A stretch of DNA of 64,000 nucleotides, taken from JADJPO01 sp963724535 (GTDB taxonomy: Bacteria; Actinomycetota; Actinomycetes; Actinomycetales; Kineosporiaceae). Shown here piece by piece: positions 37,295 to 45,880 of this stretch. The notes below the pieces were generated by a model that made no database searches, was not told where the DNA came from, and was given only the letters and a program-made list of their open reading frames with translations. Location of the stretch: contig CAVRVD010000013.1 of NCBI GenBank assembly GCA_963724535.1, positions 248,001 to 312,000 on the forward strand. The letters are read 5' to 3'. Each line of letters starts with the position of its first letter. Within the stretch, counting starts at the first letter, position 1. A program made the position numbers and the translations under genes.

Positions 37295-37392
37295 CGAGCG
37301 GGACACCGACAGTGCGAGCGGGACACCGACAGTGCGAGCGGGACACCGACAGTGCGAGCGGGACACCGACAGTGCGAGCGACAGACCGACAG
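37291..37392 (+). repeat. five-copy 20-bp minisatellite
   Basis: Five exact-period copies start at 37291, 37311, 37331, 37351 and 37371. The unit is agtgcgagcgggacaccgac, and the last copy is degenerate. The unit begins with the closing ACAGTG of the palindrome, as if the array grew from its edge. It lies between the AbiEi-like gene and the 3' end of the PLD gene. Confidence 0.9.
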
Positions 37393-37401
37393 ACCCCGGC
37401 C

Positions 37402-39102
37402 TCAGCCGCCCGAGAACAGCCGACGCTGCAACGCCCGCCACGAGCCCGGCACGTAGTACCGCTCGGACCAGCGGTCGTCCTCCTGCAGGTGCAGCGACCA
37501 CGAGCGCGCCCCCTCGTTCAGGGTGACCCCCTGCGCCATCGCTCGGAACACGAAGTGCATGAACAGCCGGTGGTACTCGGTCAGGTAGATGTCGGCCAAC
37601 CGCTTCATGGCCCGCCGCGAGGTGGCCCGGGTCGACCCGGCACGCAGCACCAGGGTGTGCTCCTCGTTGGTCGTCGTCGAGGCCCCGGAGTAGTTGGCCG
37701 ACCCGGTCAGCAGCATCGGGTCCTCGGACATCGGGTCGACCAGGATGATCTTGGTGTGCACGTACCGGACGTGGGTGTTGAACCCGGTCAGGTGCTCCCC
37801 GGCCCACTGGGCCAGCGCCCCGGCGGCCAGGTGGCTGCCGGTGGAGACCCGCACGTTCGGGTCGACCCGCGGGATCTGCGCGTCGCGCCGTGGCCATTTG
37901 TCCAGCAGCACCGTGCGCATCACCGGCTTCGGGACGGCGAGGGTGTCCCGAAACACCTCGTTGAGACCGAACGCCCCGGTGATGTGCGTCGAGTGCCTGC
38001 CGTGGTCGAAGAGCCCCGCGTACCAGTCCAGAACGGTGGACGACGTGGGCCGCGGTGAGAACACCACGTCGCCGCCGGGGACGGCCGGCACCACCTGCTG
38101 CACGGGTTGTCCACTCTCGTGCACCGCCCGAAGCTGCGCCGTGGTCAGTCCGTCGGCCAGCCGCTGCCACTCGTCGGCGAACTCGCTCGCGATCCGCCGG
38201 TCGCGCACCAGATGGGCGACGTTGGAGTGCCCGTAGACCCCGCCGCGGGTCAGGTTCGTCGACCCGGTCCAGACCGCCACCGGGTCCCCGTCGCGCAGCA
38301 GCACGAGGAACTTGTGATGCTGCAGGGCGCTCTTGTTCAGCGCCGTGCGCCAGTCGATGACGTCGAGCAGGCCGTGCCGCTGCGCCGCCGCCCGGGCCTG
38401 GGCCGCGGTGACGTCGTTGTCCACCTCGGGCCGGGCGTCCCGGTCCCTGCCGTGGACGACGAGCCGCACGTCCACGCCCCGGTCGCGCGCCGCGGCGAGC
38501 GCGGACAGGCCGGTGTCCCAGGTGAACTCGTAGAAGGCACCGCGCAGGCCCCAGCCGCCGCCGAGCGCCTCGGCGCAGAAGGCGACGAACGCCTCGGCCA
38601 GCCCGCGGGACAGCCACACCATCGCCGGGTGGGTGGGTTGCAGGTCACGGCCGGGCACGAAGTCCGGGAAGCGACGGGCAAAGGCCTGAGAGGCGGCCAC
38701 GCCGCGGTTGAACCAGACCCCGTGCACCCCGTCGTCCTGCGCCTCGGTGCCTACTCTCACCTCGACGGTGGTCAGCGGCACCAGCGAGCCGGGCAGCCCA
38801 CCCAACGCCGAGACCGAGTAGGTGTAGTCGTGGCCGGGCTTGGCGCTGTAGTCGCCCCACTGGAAGCCCTGGATCGGATGCTCGCGGCTGCTGTAGTCCG
38901 ACCCGGGCGGCGGGTCGGGCACCACCGAGGCGAAGGTCTTCATCCCGCGCAGCCAGGTGCACTCACCGTCGGTATGGTCGACCCGGTGGACGGCGAAGCC
39001 GAGACAGCCTGCGGGGTCGGCCAGGTCCATGCCGAGCAGCACAGTATGAGTCCCGGCGATCGCTCGCACGGTGAGCCCGCCACGACGGCGTCGAGTGCGC
39101 AC
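37402..39102 (-). CDS. phospholipase D-like protein with N-terminal Fn3-like region
   Basis: A 566-aa protein with two PLD half-sites, HHKFLVLLRDGD...WTGSTNLTRGG and HTKIILVDPMSED...LTGSANYSG; both show HxK followed by the GS(T/A)N signature. The first 120 residues form a beta-rich accessory domain (VLLGMDLADPAGCLGFAVHR, WLRGMKTFASV, GFQWGDYSAKPGHDYTYSVS). Such enzymes cleave phosphodiesters in lipids or nucleic acids; the target is unknown. No signal peptide is apparent. GTG 39102 lies three bases after the stop of the DUF1349 gene, so the two form an operon. Confidence 0.78.
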   Translation of the reverse strand: MRTRRRRGGLTVRAIAGTHTVLLGMDLADPAGCLGFAVHRVDHTDGECTWLRGMKTFASVVPDPPPGSDYSSREHPIQGFQWGDYSAKPGHDYTYSVSALGGLPGSLVPLTTVEVRVGTEAQDDGVHGVWFNRGVAASQAFARRFPDFVPGRDLQPTHPAMVWLSRGLAEAFVAFCAEALGGGWGLRGAFYEFTWDTGLSALAAARDRGVDVRLVVHGRDRDARPEVDNDVTAAQARAAAQRHGLLDVIDWRTALNKSALQHHKFLVLLRDGDPVAVWTGSTNLTRGGVYGHSNVAHLVRDRRIASEFADEWQRLADGLTTAQLRAVHESGQPVQQVVPAVPGGDVVFSPRPTSSTVLDWYAGLFDHGRHSTHITGAFGLNEVFRDTLAVPKPVMRTVLLDKWPRRDAQIPRVDPNVRVSTGSHLAAGALAQWAGEHLTGFNTHVRYVHTKIILVDPMSEDPMLLTGSANYSGASTTTNEEHTLVLRAGSTRATSRRAMKRLADIYLTEYHRLFMHFVFRAMAQGVTLNEGARSWSLHLQEDDRWSERYYVPGSWRALQRRLFSGG

Positions 39103-39105
39103 GGC

Positions 39106-39675
39106 TCAGTCCTGCAGGGTGAAGTCGTGGAAGACGACGTCGAAACCGGCGCCGGTGGGCGAGGCGGCCATCGGCCCGACGGAGACCGGCAGTCCGGGGG
39201 GCAGGTAGCCGAGGCGGTGTGTCGTCCAGGCCCCGTCGGCGCCATGGTCGAGGCGGTACTCGACGCGCAGGGCGTCCCCGCGACGTGACACCCGCAGCCC
39301 CAGTCGGTCCGGCGCCGAGGGTAGCGGTGTGCTGCTCCAGTCCGAGACGACGTGGGTGACCACCGCTGCCACTGTGGCTCGGCCGTCAACGTACTCCAAG
39401 CCGCCCTTGACCCACCGCTCGGCGTCCAGGCGCACCATCAGCCCGGCCTGGTCGTACTGGTCGGCGAACCCACCGCTGACGACGACGGTGGCCGTGAACT
39501 CCCCCGCCACCCGGACGCCGAACAGGTGACCGCTGTCCCGCACGAAGCCGTAGTGCGTCTGCCGCCAGAAGTCGGTGTCCGGATCCGTGGTGACCATCAG
39601 GTCTGCCCCCGAGCGCCGCCAGCGTCGCGGTTCGTTGAGCCAGATCAGATCCTGGTGCCCCCCGGTCGACGACAT
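39106..39675 (-). CDS. DUF1349 (concanavalin-like) protein
   Basis: A 189-aa beta-sandwich protein of the DUF1349 family. Characteristic stretches are TDFWRQTHYGFVRDSGHLFG, FADQYDQAGLMVRLDAERWVKGGLEY and the closing SPTGAGFDVVFHDFTL. The family has a lectin-like fold and unclear biochemical role. The start is ATG 39675, which gives the normal length. It is immediately followed by the PLD-like gene, suggesting joint function. Confidence 0.82.
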   Translation of the reverse strand: MSSTGGHQDLIWLNEPRRWRRSGADLMVTTDPDTDFWRQTHYGFVRDSGHLFGVRVAGEFTATVVVSGGFADQYDQAGLMVRLDAERWVKGGLEYVDGRATVAAVVTHVVSDWSSTPLPSAPDRLGLRVSRRGDALRVEYRLDHGADGAWTTHRLGYLPPGLPVSVGPMAASPTGAGFDVVFHDFTLQD

Positions 39676-39746
39676 GGCCCCAGTCTGGTGCCTGACCGGC
39701 CACCGGCAGAAGACCAGCCGGCTCCCGGGTCGCCGTCGGGTCGGGC

Positions 39747-42700
39747 TCAGCCGTAGAAGACCCGCTCCACCACCGCGCGGGCCCTGCGGGTGATCCGCCG
39801 GTAGTCCTCCTCCAGCTGGCTGGTCGACCCGGGTGGGTAGCCGACGATCCTGGCCACGCCGTCCAGCTCGATCCGCTTGCTGGGCAGGGAGTCCGAGGAC
39901 CGACCCCGCCACAGCACGGTGGCGTTGCGGATCCGGGAGGCCAGCCGCCAGGCCTCGATGAGGACCTCGCCGTCGGCGGTATCGAGCAGGTCGGCCCGCA
40001 CCGCGGCGGCCAACCCGGCGGTTGTCGACGTGGTGCGCAGCGACGCCACCCGACCGGCGTGCTTGAGCTGGATCAGCTGCACCGTCCACTCGACGTCGGA
40101 GATCCCGCCCCGGCCCAGCTTGAGGTGACGGGTCGGGTCGGCCCCGCGCGGCAGGCGCTCGGACTCGACCCGGGCCTTGATCCGGCGGATCTCGCGCACC
40201 GCGGCATCGTCGATCCCGCCCTCCGGCCAGCGCAGCGGGTCGACCAGCTCGACGAATCGGGCAGCCAACTCCTCGTCGCCGGCCACCGGGACGGCCCGGG
40301 TCAACGCCTGGGCCTCCCAGGTGAGCGACCAGCGTCGGTAGTACTCGGCATAGGAGTCCAGGGTGCGCACCAGGGGCCCGTTGCGGCCCTCCGGACGCAG
40401 GTCAGCGTCCACCTCCAGCGCCGGGTCCGGGCCCGGGGCGGCCAGCAACCGGCGCAGCTCGCTGAACACTGTCATGGCCGCGTCGTGGGCCGCCTTCTCC
40501 CCCACCCCCTCGACCGGCTCGTGGACGAACATCACGTCGGCGTCGCTGCCGTAGCCCAGCTCACCACCGCCGAGCCGGCCCATCCCGACCACCAGCAGGC
40601 GGGTGGGCAGGCGCCCACCGTGGGCGGCCGCGACGCGCGCGGCGGCGGCCCGCAGCGCCCCGTCCAGGGTGGCCACCGCGGCGTCGGTGAGTGCCTGACC
40701 GACCTGGTCGAGGTCGAGCAGGCCGGCCAGGTCTCCGATCGCGGTTCGGACCAGCTCCCTGCGGCGCACCCCTCGGGCCGCGATCACGGCCGTGCTGAGT
40801 GCGGCGTCGGCGGCCTTGTCGTCGAGGTCGGCGATGTCGTCGTCCACGTGCCGGTCGACGACCCGCCGGACGGCGGCCACGGTCTCGGCTCGCGGGCGGG
40901 GCTGCAGCTCGGTGTCGTCGCCGAACAACTGGACGGCGTCCGGGCCGCGTTCGAGCTGCTGGGCCAGCAGCTGGCTGGCCGCCAGCATCCGGGCCATCCG
41001 CTCGGCGGCGGCGCCGGAGTCGCGCAGCATCTTCAGGTACCAGTGTGTGGTTCCCAGCTCGTCGCTGACCCGGCGGAAGGCGAGCAGACCGGCGTCCGGG
41101 TCGGCGCCCTCGGCGAACCAGCCGAGCATCACCGGCAGCAGCTGGCGCTGGATCGCCGCGCGCCGGCTCACCCCCGAGGTGAGCGCTGCGAGGTGGCGCA
41201 TCGCCCCGGCCGGGTCCCGGTAGCCGAGCGCGGCCAGTCGGGCCTGCGCCGCCTCGGGGGTCAGCCGTACCTCGTCGGTGCTCAGCCGGGCGGCAGCCGC
41301 CAGCAACGGACGATAGAAGAGCTTCTCGTGCAGCTGGCGCACCTGGCGGGCGTGCCCCTGCCAGACTTCCTCGAGCTCGACGCCCGGCTCCCGACGGAAC
41401 CCGAAGGTCCGGCCCAGCCGGCGCAGGTCCGCCGCAGCGTCCGGGACGACGTGGGTGCGCCGCAGCTGGTTCAGCTGGATCCGGTGCTCCAGGGCACGAA
41501 GGAAGCGGTAGGCCTGGTCCAGCTCGGCGGCGTCGTCACGACCGACGTAGCCGTGGGCGGACAGCGCCTCCAGACCCTCCAAGGTGTTGCCGGTGCGCAA
41601 CCGCGGGTCGATCCGGCCGTGCACCAGCTGCAACAGCTGGACGCTGAACTCGACGTCCCGCAGCCCCCCCGCACCGAGCTTGAGCTGGCGGGCGGCCTGC
41701 TTGGCCGGCACGTGCAGCTCGACCCGGCGCCGCATCGCCTGCACGTCCACGACGAAGTTCTCCCGCTCGGCGGCGCGCCACACCATCGGCGCGATCGCCG
41801 CCAGGTAGGCCTCGGCGACCCCGCGGTCGCCGGCCACCGCGCGCGCCTTCAGCAACGCCTGGAACTCCCAGGTCTGCGCCCACCGTTCGTAGTAGGCGAC
41901 GTGGCTGGCCACGCTGCGCACCAGCGGCCCGGCCTTGCCCTCCGGGCGCAAGGCGGCGTCCACCGGCCACAGGGTCCCCTCGGCCGTGGAGACTGAGCAC
42001 ACCCGGGCCAACGCAGCGGCCAGCTTGGCCCCGGTCGCCAGTGCGCCGGCCTCGTCACCGGCCGGCCCGTCCGCACCCGGCAGCAGCGGCTCGACAACAT
42101 GGATCACGTCGACGTCGCTGATGTAGTTGAGCTCGCGCCCCCCGGTCTTGCCCATCCCGATCACCGCGAACCGGCAGGGGACGGCGCCGTCGGGCAGCTC
42201 GCTGCGGGCGATGGCCAGGGCCGCCTCCAGCGCGGCGGCGGCCAGATCGGCCAGGTCCGCGGCCACCGAGGGCAACGCTCTCGCCGCGTCGGCGCTGACC
42301 AGGTCCCGGCCGGCGATCGCCAGCAGCCGGCGGCGGTAGCCGACCCGCAACGCATCGACGGCTGCGGTGCGCTGCAGACCGGCGCAGGGGGCCTCGACGT
42401 CGGGGTCGGCCTCGACGGCGCGCAGCAGCTCCGCGCGCACCGCGTCGGCGTCCGGCCGTCCAGCACCGTGTGATCCAGCACCGTGTGATCCAGCACCGTG
42501 TGATCCAGCACCGTGTGATCCAGCCAGCACCGTCCAGTGCTCGGGGTGGCGGGCCAGGTGGTCGCCGAGGGCGGCCGAGCCACCCAGGACGGCGAGCAGC
42601 TGGTCGCGGGCCTCGCCCCCGGCCCGCAGCACGGCAAACAGCCTCGCCGGCTTCGCGTCGCTGTGCGCGTCCGGTCGACGGTGCAGCTCCTCGAGCATCC

Positions 42701-42899
42701 GGGCCAGGCTGAGCAGCGCCCGGTCCGGGTCGCAGGACTCGCCCAGGGCGTGCAGCACGCCGTCGTCGAAGACGTCCTCGAGGGGGTCGACCAGACCGGC
42801 CAGTGCCGGATCGGCGAGCAGGTCGGCGGCGCGCTCCGGGTGAGCGAAGGAGAGCCGGGCCAGACGCGCGGTCAGGGAGGACGATCGCGTCACGGGCAC
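39747..42899 (-). CDS. glnE: bifunctional glutamine synthetase adenylyltransferase/deadenylyltransferase GlnE
   Basis: A 1050-aa enzyme controlling glutamine synthetase activity. Two nucleotidyltransferase domains are seen: an N-terminal one with GMGKTGGRELNYISDVDVIHV (adenylyl-removing) and a C-terminal one with GMGRLGGGELGYGSDADVMFV (adenylylating), each with GS-fold and DxD metal residues. It acts on GlnA Tyr402, encoded at 12700. A 15-bp repeat inserts a (GSHGA)4-type stretch near residue 130. GTG 42899 is used; GTG 42893 is possible. Neighbours glnA2 and the amidotransferase lie upstream. Confidence 0.94.
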   Translation of the reverse strand: MPVTRSSSLTARLARLSFAHPERAADLLADPALAGLVDPLEDVFDDGVLHALGESCDPDRALLSLARMLEELHRRPDAHSDAKPARLFAVLRAGGEARDQLLAVLGGSAALGDHLARHPEHWTVLAGSHGAGSHGAGSHGAGSHGAGRPDADAVRAELLRAVEADPDVEAPCAGLQRTAAVDALRVGYRRRLLAIAGRDLVSADAARALPSVAADLADLAAAALEAALAIARSELPDGAVPCRFAVIGMGKTGGRELNYISDVDVIHVVEPLLPGADGPAGDEAGALATGAKLAAALARVCSVSTAEGTLWPVDAALRPEGKAGPLVRSVASHVAYYERWAQTWEFQALLKARAVAGDRGVAEAYLAAIAPMVWRAAERENFVVDVQAMRRRVELHVPAKQAARQLKLGAGGLRDVEFSVQLLQLVHGRIDPRLRTGNTLEGLEALSAHGYVGRDDAAELDQAYRFLRALEHRIQLNQLRRTHVVPDAAADLRRLGRTFGFRREPGVELEEVWQGHARQVRQLHEKLFYRPLLAAAARLSTDEVRLTPEAAQARLAALGYRDPAGAMRHLAALTSGVSRRAAIQRQLLPVMLGWFAEGADPDAGLLAFRRVSDELGTTHWYLKMLRDSGAAAERMARMLAASQLLAQQLERGPDAVQLFGDDTELQPRPRAETVAAVRRVVDRHVDDDIADLDDKAADAALSTAVIAARGVRRRELVRTAIGDLAGLLDLDQVGQALTDAAVATLDGALRAAAARVAAAHGGRLPTRLLVVGMGRLGGGELGYGSDADVMFVHEPVEGVGEKAAHDAAMTVFSELRRLLAAPGPDPALEVDADLRPEGRNGPLVRTLDSYAEYYRRWSLTWEAQALTRAVPVAGDEELAARFVELVDPLRWPEGGIDDAAVREIRRIKARVESERLPRGADPTRHLKLGRGGISDVEWTVQLIQLKHAGRVASLRTTSTTAGLAAAVRADLLDTADGEVLIEAWRLASRIRNATVLWRGRSSDSLPSKRIELDGVARIVGYPPGSTSQLEEDYRRITRRARAVVERVFYG
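42461..42520. repeat. four-copy 15-bp coding repeat in glnE
   Basis: Four exact tandem copies of cagcaccgtgtgatc (plus strand) encode a run of GSHGA units in GlnE just after LAGSH. The period is a multiple of three, so copy-number change would keep the frame. Confidence 0.9.
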
Positions 42900-42940
42900 G
42901 CCTCAGGGTAACGAGGTGCCGTTGCCGCGGTCCGCGGCGC

Positions 42941-43005
42941 CGACCACGCAACCACCCCGACCACGCACCACCCCGACCACGTACCGACCCGACCACGCAC
43001 CGACC
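42941..43005. repeat. imperfect tandem repeat upstream of glnE
   Basis: Four units built on cgaccacgcaccacccc follow one another with small changes between the glnE start and the end of the amidotransferase gene. No gene is seen in this gap. Confidence 0.7.
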
Positions 43006-43018
43006 GGCGGCGGTGCGG

Positions 43019-43771
43019 TCACCAGGTGGCGGCGAAGGACTCCGCATGGGCCCGGGCGAGCTCCTCGAGCGCGCGATCGGCCCGCTGGACCGAGTGCAGC
43101 AGGTCGGCGGCGGCGATGCCCTCGACGTGCAGGGCGCCGTGCCCGCCGTCGACCCAGTCCTGCCAGTCCTCCTGGCTGACCTCGGGGTGGTACTGGACCC
43201 CCCAGGCGGCCGTCCCGAGCCGGAAGGCCTGGTTCGAGTAGCGCTCGCCGGTGGCCAGCCGGACGGCGCCCGCGGGCAGCCGGATGATCGCGTCGCCGTG
43301 CCAGTGCGGGACGACGAGGCGCTCACCGAGGCGGCGACGGACCGGGCCGAGCAGCGCGTCGTCGGCCGCGGCCTCGCCGAGCCGGACGGCGACCAGGCCG
43401 ACCTCCAGCCCCTCGGTGCCGCGCTCCACGAGCCCGCCCGCGGCCAGGGCCAGCAGCTGGGCGCCCAGGCAGATGCCCAGGGTCGGCAGCCCCCGCTCGA
43501 CCCCCTCCGCCAGCAACCGCCGGGTGGCCGGCAGCCACGGCGCCACGTCGTCCTCCCACGCCGCCATCGACCCGCCGAGCACGACCAGAGCGGCGACGCC
43601 GTCCAGGTCCGTGGGCAGCGGCTCGCCCTGGTCCGGGCGCCGCTGGTCGAGCACGGCCGCGACGAACGGCTCGGTCCGCGCCAACCGACCGAGGCCGGCG
43701 TGCGGCTCATGGGCGATGACCAACACCCGCGGTGCCGCGCCGGGACGGCCGCTCGGGTGAGGTCGGGTCAC
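43019..43771 (-). CDS. class I glutamine amidotransferase-like protein
   Basis: A 250-aa GMP synthase-like amidotransferase. The nucleophile elbow LGICLGAQLLA carries the catalytic cysteine and GVQYHPEVS carries the His-x-Glu pair. The substrate is unknown; relatives hydrolyse gamma-glutamyl compounds or glutamine. GTG 43771 overlaps the glnA2 stop as GTGA, so it is translationally coupled to glnA2 and may act in glutamine or gamma-glutamyl metabolism. The longer frame to 43831 lies within glnA2. Confidence 0.83.
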   Translation of the reverse strand: MTRPHPSGRPGAAPRVLVIAHEPHAGLGRLARTEPFVAAVLDQRRPDQGEPLPTDLDGVAALVVLGGSMAAWEDDVAPWLPATRRLLAEGVERGLPTLGICLGAQLLALAAGGLVERGTEGLEVGLVAVRLGEAAADDALLGPVRRRLGERLVVPHWHGDAIIRLPAGAVRLATGERYSNQAFRLGTAAWGVQYHPEVSQEDWQDWVDGGHGALHVEGIAAADLLHSVQRADRALEELARAHAESFAATW

Positions 43772-45105
43772 AGCACGGGCAGGTATCGGTCGAGTTCGAA
43801 CGGGGTGATCTGGTGGCGGTAGTCCCACCACTCCTGCCGCTTGTTGCGCAGGAAGAAGTCGAACAGGCCCTCGCCGAGGGTCTCCGCGACCAGCTCAGAG
43901 TCCTCCATGATGTCCAGCGCCGCTTCGAGGTTGCTCGGCAGCGGTTTGATCCCCACGGCCCGGCGCTCGGCGTCGGTCAGCGCCCACACGTCGTCCTCGG
44001 CGCCGTCGGGCAGGTCGTAGCCGTTCTCGATCCCCTTCAGCCCCGCGGCGAGCATCACCGCGTAGGCCAGGTAGGGGTTGCAGGCCGAGTCCAGGGCTCG
44101 GTACTCGATCCGGGTGGAGTTGCCCTTGCCCGGCTTGTACATCGGCACCCGGATCAGGGCCGAGCGGTTGTTGTGGCCCCAGCAGACGTAGGCCGGGGCC
44201 TCCCCGCCACCCCACAGCCGCTTGTAGGAGTTCACCCACTGGTTGGTGACGGCGGTGATCTCGTGGGCGTGGGTGAGCAGCCCGGCGATGAACTGCCGCG
44301 CCACCTTGCCCAGCTGGTACTCGGCGCCGGCCTCGTGGAAGGCGTTGCGGTCACCCTCGAACAGAGACAGATGGGTGTGCATGCCGGACCCAGGGTGGTC
44401 GGCGAACGGGCGCGGCATGAACGTCGCGTACACGCCCTGCTCGAGCGCCACCTCCTTGATCACGGTGCGGAACGTCATCACGTTGTCGGCGGTGCTCAGG
44501 GCGTCGGCGTAGCGCAGGTCAATCTCGTTCTGGCCCGGCCCACCCTCGTGATGGCTGAACTCGACCGAGATGCCCATCGACTCCAGCATGCTGATCGCCG
44601 TCCGCCGGAAGTCGTGGGTGGCGCCGCGGGGCACGTGGTCGAAGTAGCCGGCCTGGTCAACCGGAACGGGGCTGCGGCCCGGGGTGTGCTCGTCCTTGAG
44701 CAGATAGAACTCGATCTCGGGATGGGTGTAGAAGGTCAGCCCGTGTCCGGCGGCCTTGGCCAGCGCCCGTTTGAGGACGTACCGCGGGTCGGCCATGGTG
44801 GACTCGCCGGCCGGGGTGAGGATGTCGCAGAACATCCGTGCGGTGCCCTGGTGGTCGCCGTGCCAGGGCAGCACGGTGAACGTCGACGGGTCGGGGCGGA
44901 CCAGCATGTCGGCCTCATAGATGCGGGCCAGGCCCTGGATGGCGGACCCGTCGAAGCCGATCCCCTCGGCGAAGGCGCCCTCCAGCTCGGCCGGTGCCAC
45001 GGCGACCGCCTTGAGCGATCCGAGCACGTCGGTGAACCACAACCGCACGAACCGGATGTCACGCTCCTCGAGCGTGCGCAGCACGAACTCCTGCTGTCTG
45101 TCCAC
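43768..45105 (-). CDS. glnA2: glutamine synthetase family protein GlnA2
   Basis: A 445-aa GSI-type enzyme, matching the length of mycobacterial GlnA2. Motifs: GIGFDGSAIQG, HPEIEFYLL, PRPFADHPGSGMHTHLSLF and NNRSALIRVP. The adenylylation segment seen in GlnA (KDLYELP) is not present; the equivalent region reads NGYDLPDGAEDDVW, so GlnE control is unlikely. GlnA2 relatives can be glutamine synthetases or gamma-glutamylpolyamine synthetases. GTG 45105 has an AGAGG site upstream. It heads the group glnA2, amidotransferase, glnE. Confidence 0.9.
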   Translation of the reverse strand: MDRQQEFVLRTLEERDIRFVRLWFTDVLGSLKAVAVAPAELEGAFAEGIGFDGSAIQGLARIYEADMLVRPDPSTFTVLPWHGDHQGTARMFCDILTPAGESTMADPRYVLKRALAKAAGHGLTFYTHPEIEFYLLKDEHTPGRSPVPVDQAGYFDHVPRGATHDFRRTAISMLESMGISVEFSHHEGGPGQNEIDLRYADALSTADNVMTFRTVIKEVALEQGVYATFMPRPFADHPGSGMHTHLSLFEGDRNAFHEAGAEYQLGKVARQFIAGLLTHAHEITAVTNQWVNSYKRLWGGGEAPAYVCWGHNNRSALIRVPMYKPGKGNSTRIEYRALDSACNPYLAYAVMLAAGLKGIENGYDLPDGAEDDVWALTDAERRAVGIKPLPSNLEAALDIMEDSELVAETLGEGLFDFFLRNKRQEWWDYRHQITPFELDRYLPVL

Positions 45106-45225
45106 GTACCTCTCCCCGCTCCACCGCCGACCGGACGCCCTACGGGCACCAGGCTAGGGGTGCACAGGCGACGGACCGTAGCCGACGGGCGGGCTGAGGG
45201 GTTGCCCAGGTCTAGGCTCGGGACC

Positions 45226-45798
45226 GTGAGCGACCCCTTCCGTCCGCCGGAGGACCCAGCCCGGCGCCCAGAGCCACCGACCGAGACCACCACACCCCCG
45301 GCTGCCCAGTCGCCGTGGGGTTCACCGATGGGGGCCCCGCCGTCGAGCCTCAACCCAACCAACCAGTACCCACCAGCCGGCCAGTACCCACCAGCCGGCC
45401 AGTACCCAGCAGCCGGCCAGTACCCACCAGCCGGCCAGCACCCACCAGCCGGCCAGCACCCTGTCCAGCCGCCCATGTCGGACGCCGACCAGCGGCTGTG
45501 GGGGATGCTGGCCCACCTGTTCGCCCTGTTCGCCGGACTGGTGGCACCTCTGGTGATCTACCTGGTCGTCCGCGACCGAGGGGCCTACGTGCGCCGCCAG
45601 AGCGCGAACGCGCTGAACATCGACATCACGCTGTTGATCGCCGTCCTGGTCTCACTGCCGCTGATGTTGGTCCTCGTCGGTTTCGTGACGTTCTTCGGCG
45701 CGCTGGTCTACGCCTTCGTGCTGCACATCATCGGGGCGGTCAAGGCGAACGCCGGCGAGGCGTGGGACCCGCCGTTGGTTCCGCGGCTGCTGTCTTGA
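45226..45798 (+). CDS. DUF4870 membrane protein with QYPPAG repeats
   Basis: A 190-aa protein. The N-terminal half is a disordered Pro/Gln/Gly-rich tail containing six QYPPAG-type repeats encoded by 18-bp units (45364-45471). The C-terminal half is a DUF4870 domain with MLAHLFALFAGLVAPLVIYLVVRD, ANALNIDITLLIAVLVSLPLML and a third span, a Tic20-like membrane fold of unknown role. GTG 45226 lies seven bases after TAGGCT (45213-45218) with no ribosome site. Confidence 0.82.
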   Translation: MSDPFRPPEDPARRPEPPTETTTPPAAQSPWGSPMGAPPSSLNPTNQYPPAGQYPPAGQYPAAGQYPPAGQHPPAGQHPVQPPMSDADQRLWGMLAHLFALFAGLVAPLVIYLVVRDRGAYVRRQSANALNIDITLLIAVLVSLPLMLVLVGFVTFFGALVYAFVLHIIGAVKANAGEAWDPPLVPRLLS

Positions 45799-45832
45799 TC
45801 CGGAGCTGTCCTGATCCGGAGCTGTCCTGATC
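45796..45832 (+). repeat. short tandem repeat before panB
   Basis: Two copies of tgatccggagctgtcc and a partial third follow the DUF4870 stop codon. The remaining bases to panB contain its GGAGGT ribosome site. Confidence 0.6.
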
Positions 45833-45880
45833 TCGACACCCCGACCCCCACCGGTCCACCCGATCACCGCGGAGGTCACC

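Noticed and set aside
37291..37392. Possible CRISPR array
   Set aside because: Units are contiguous with no spacers and no cas genes are present; it is a minisatellite.
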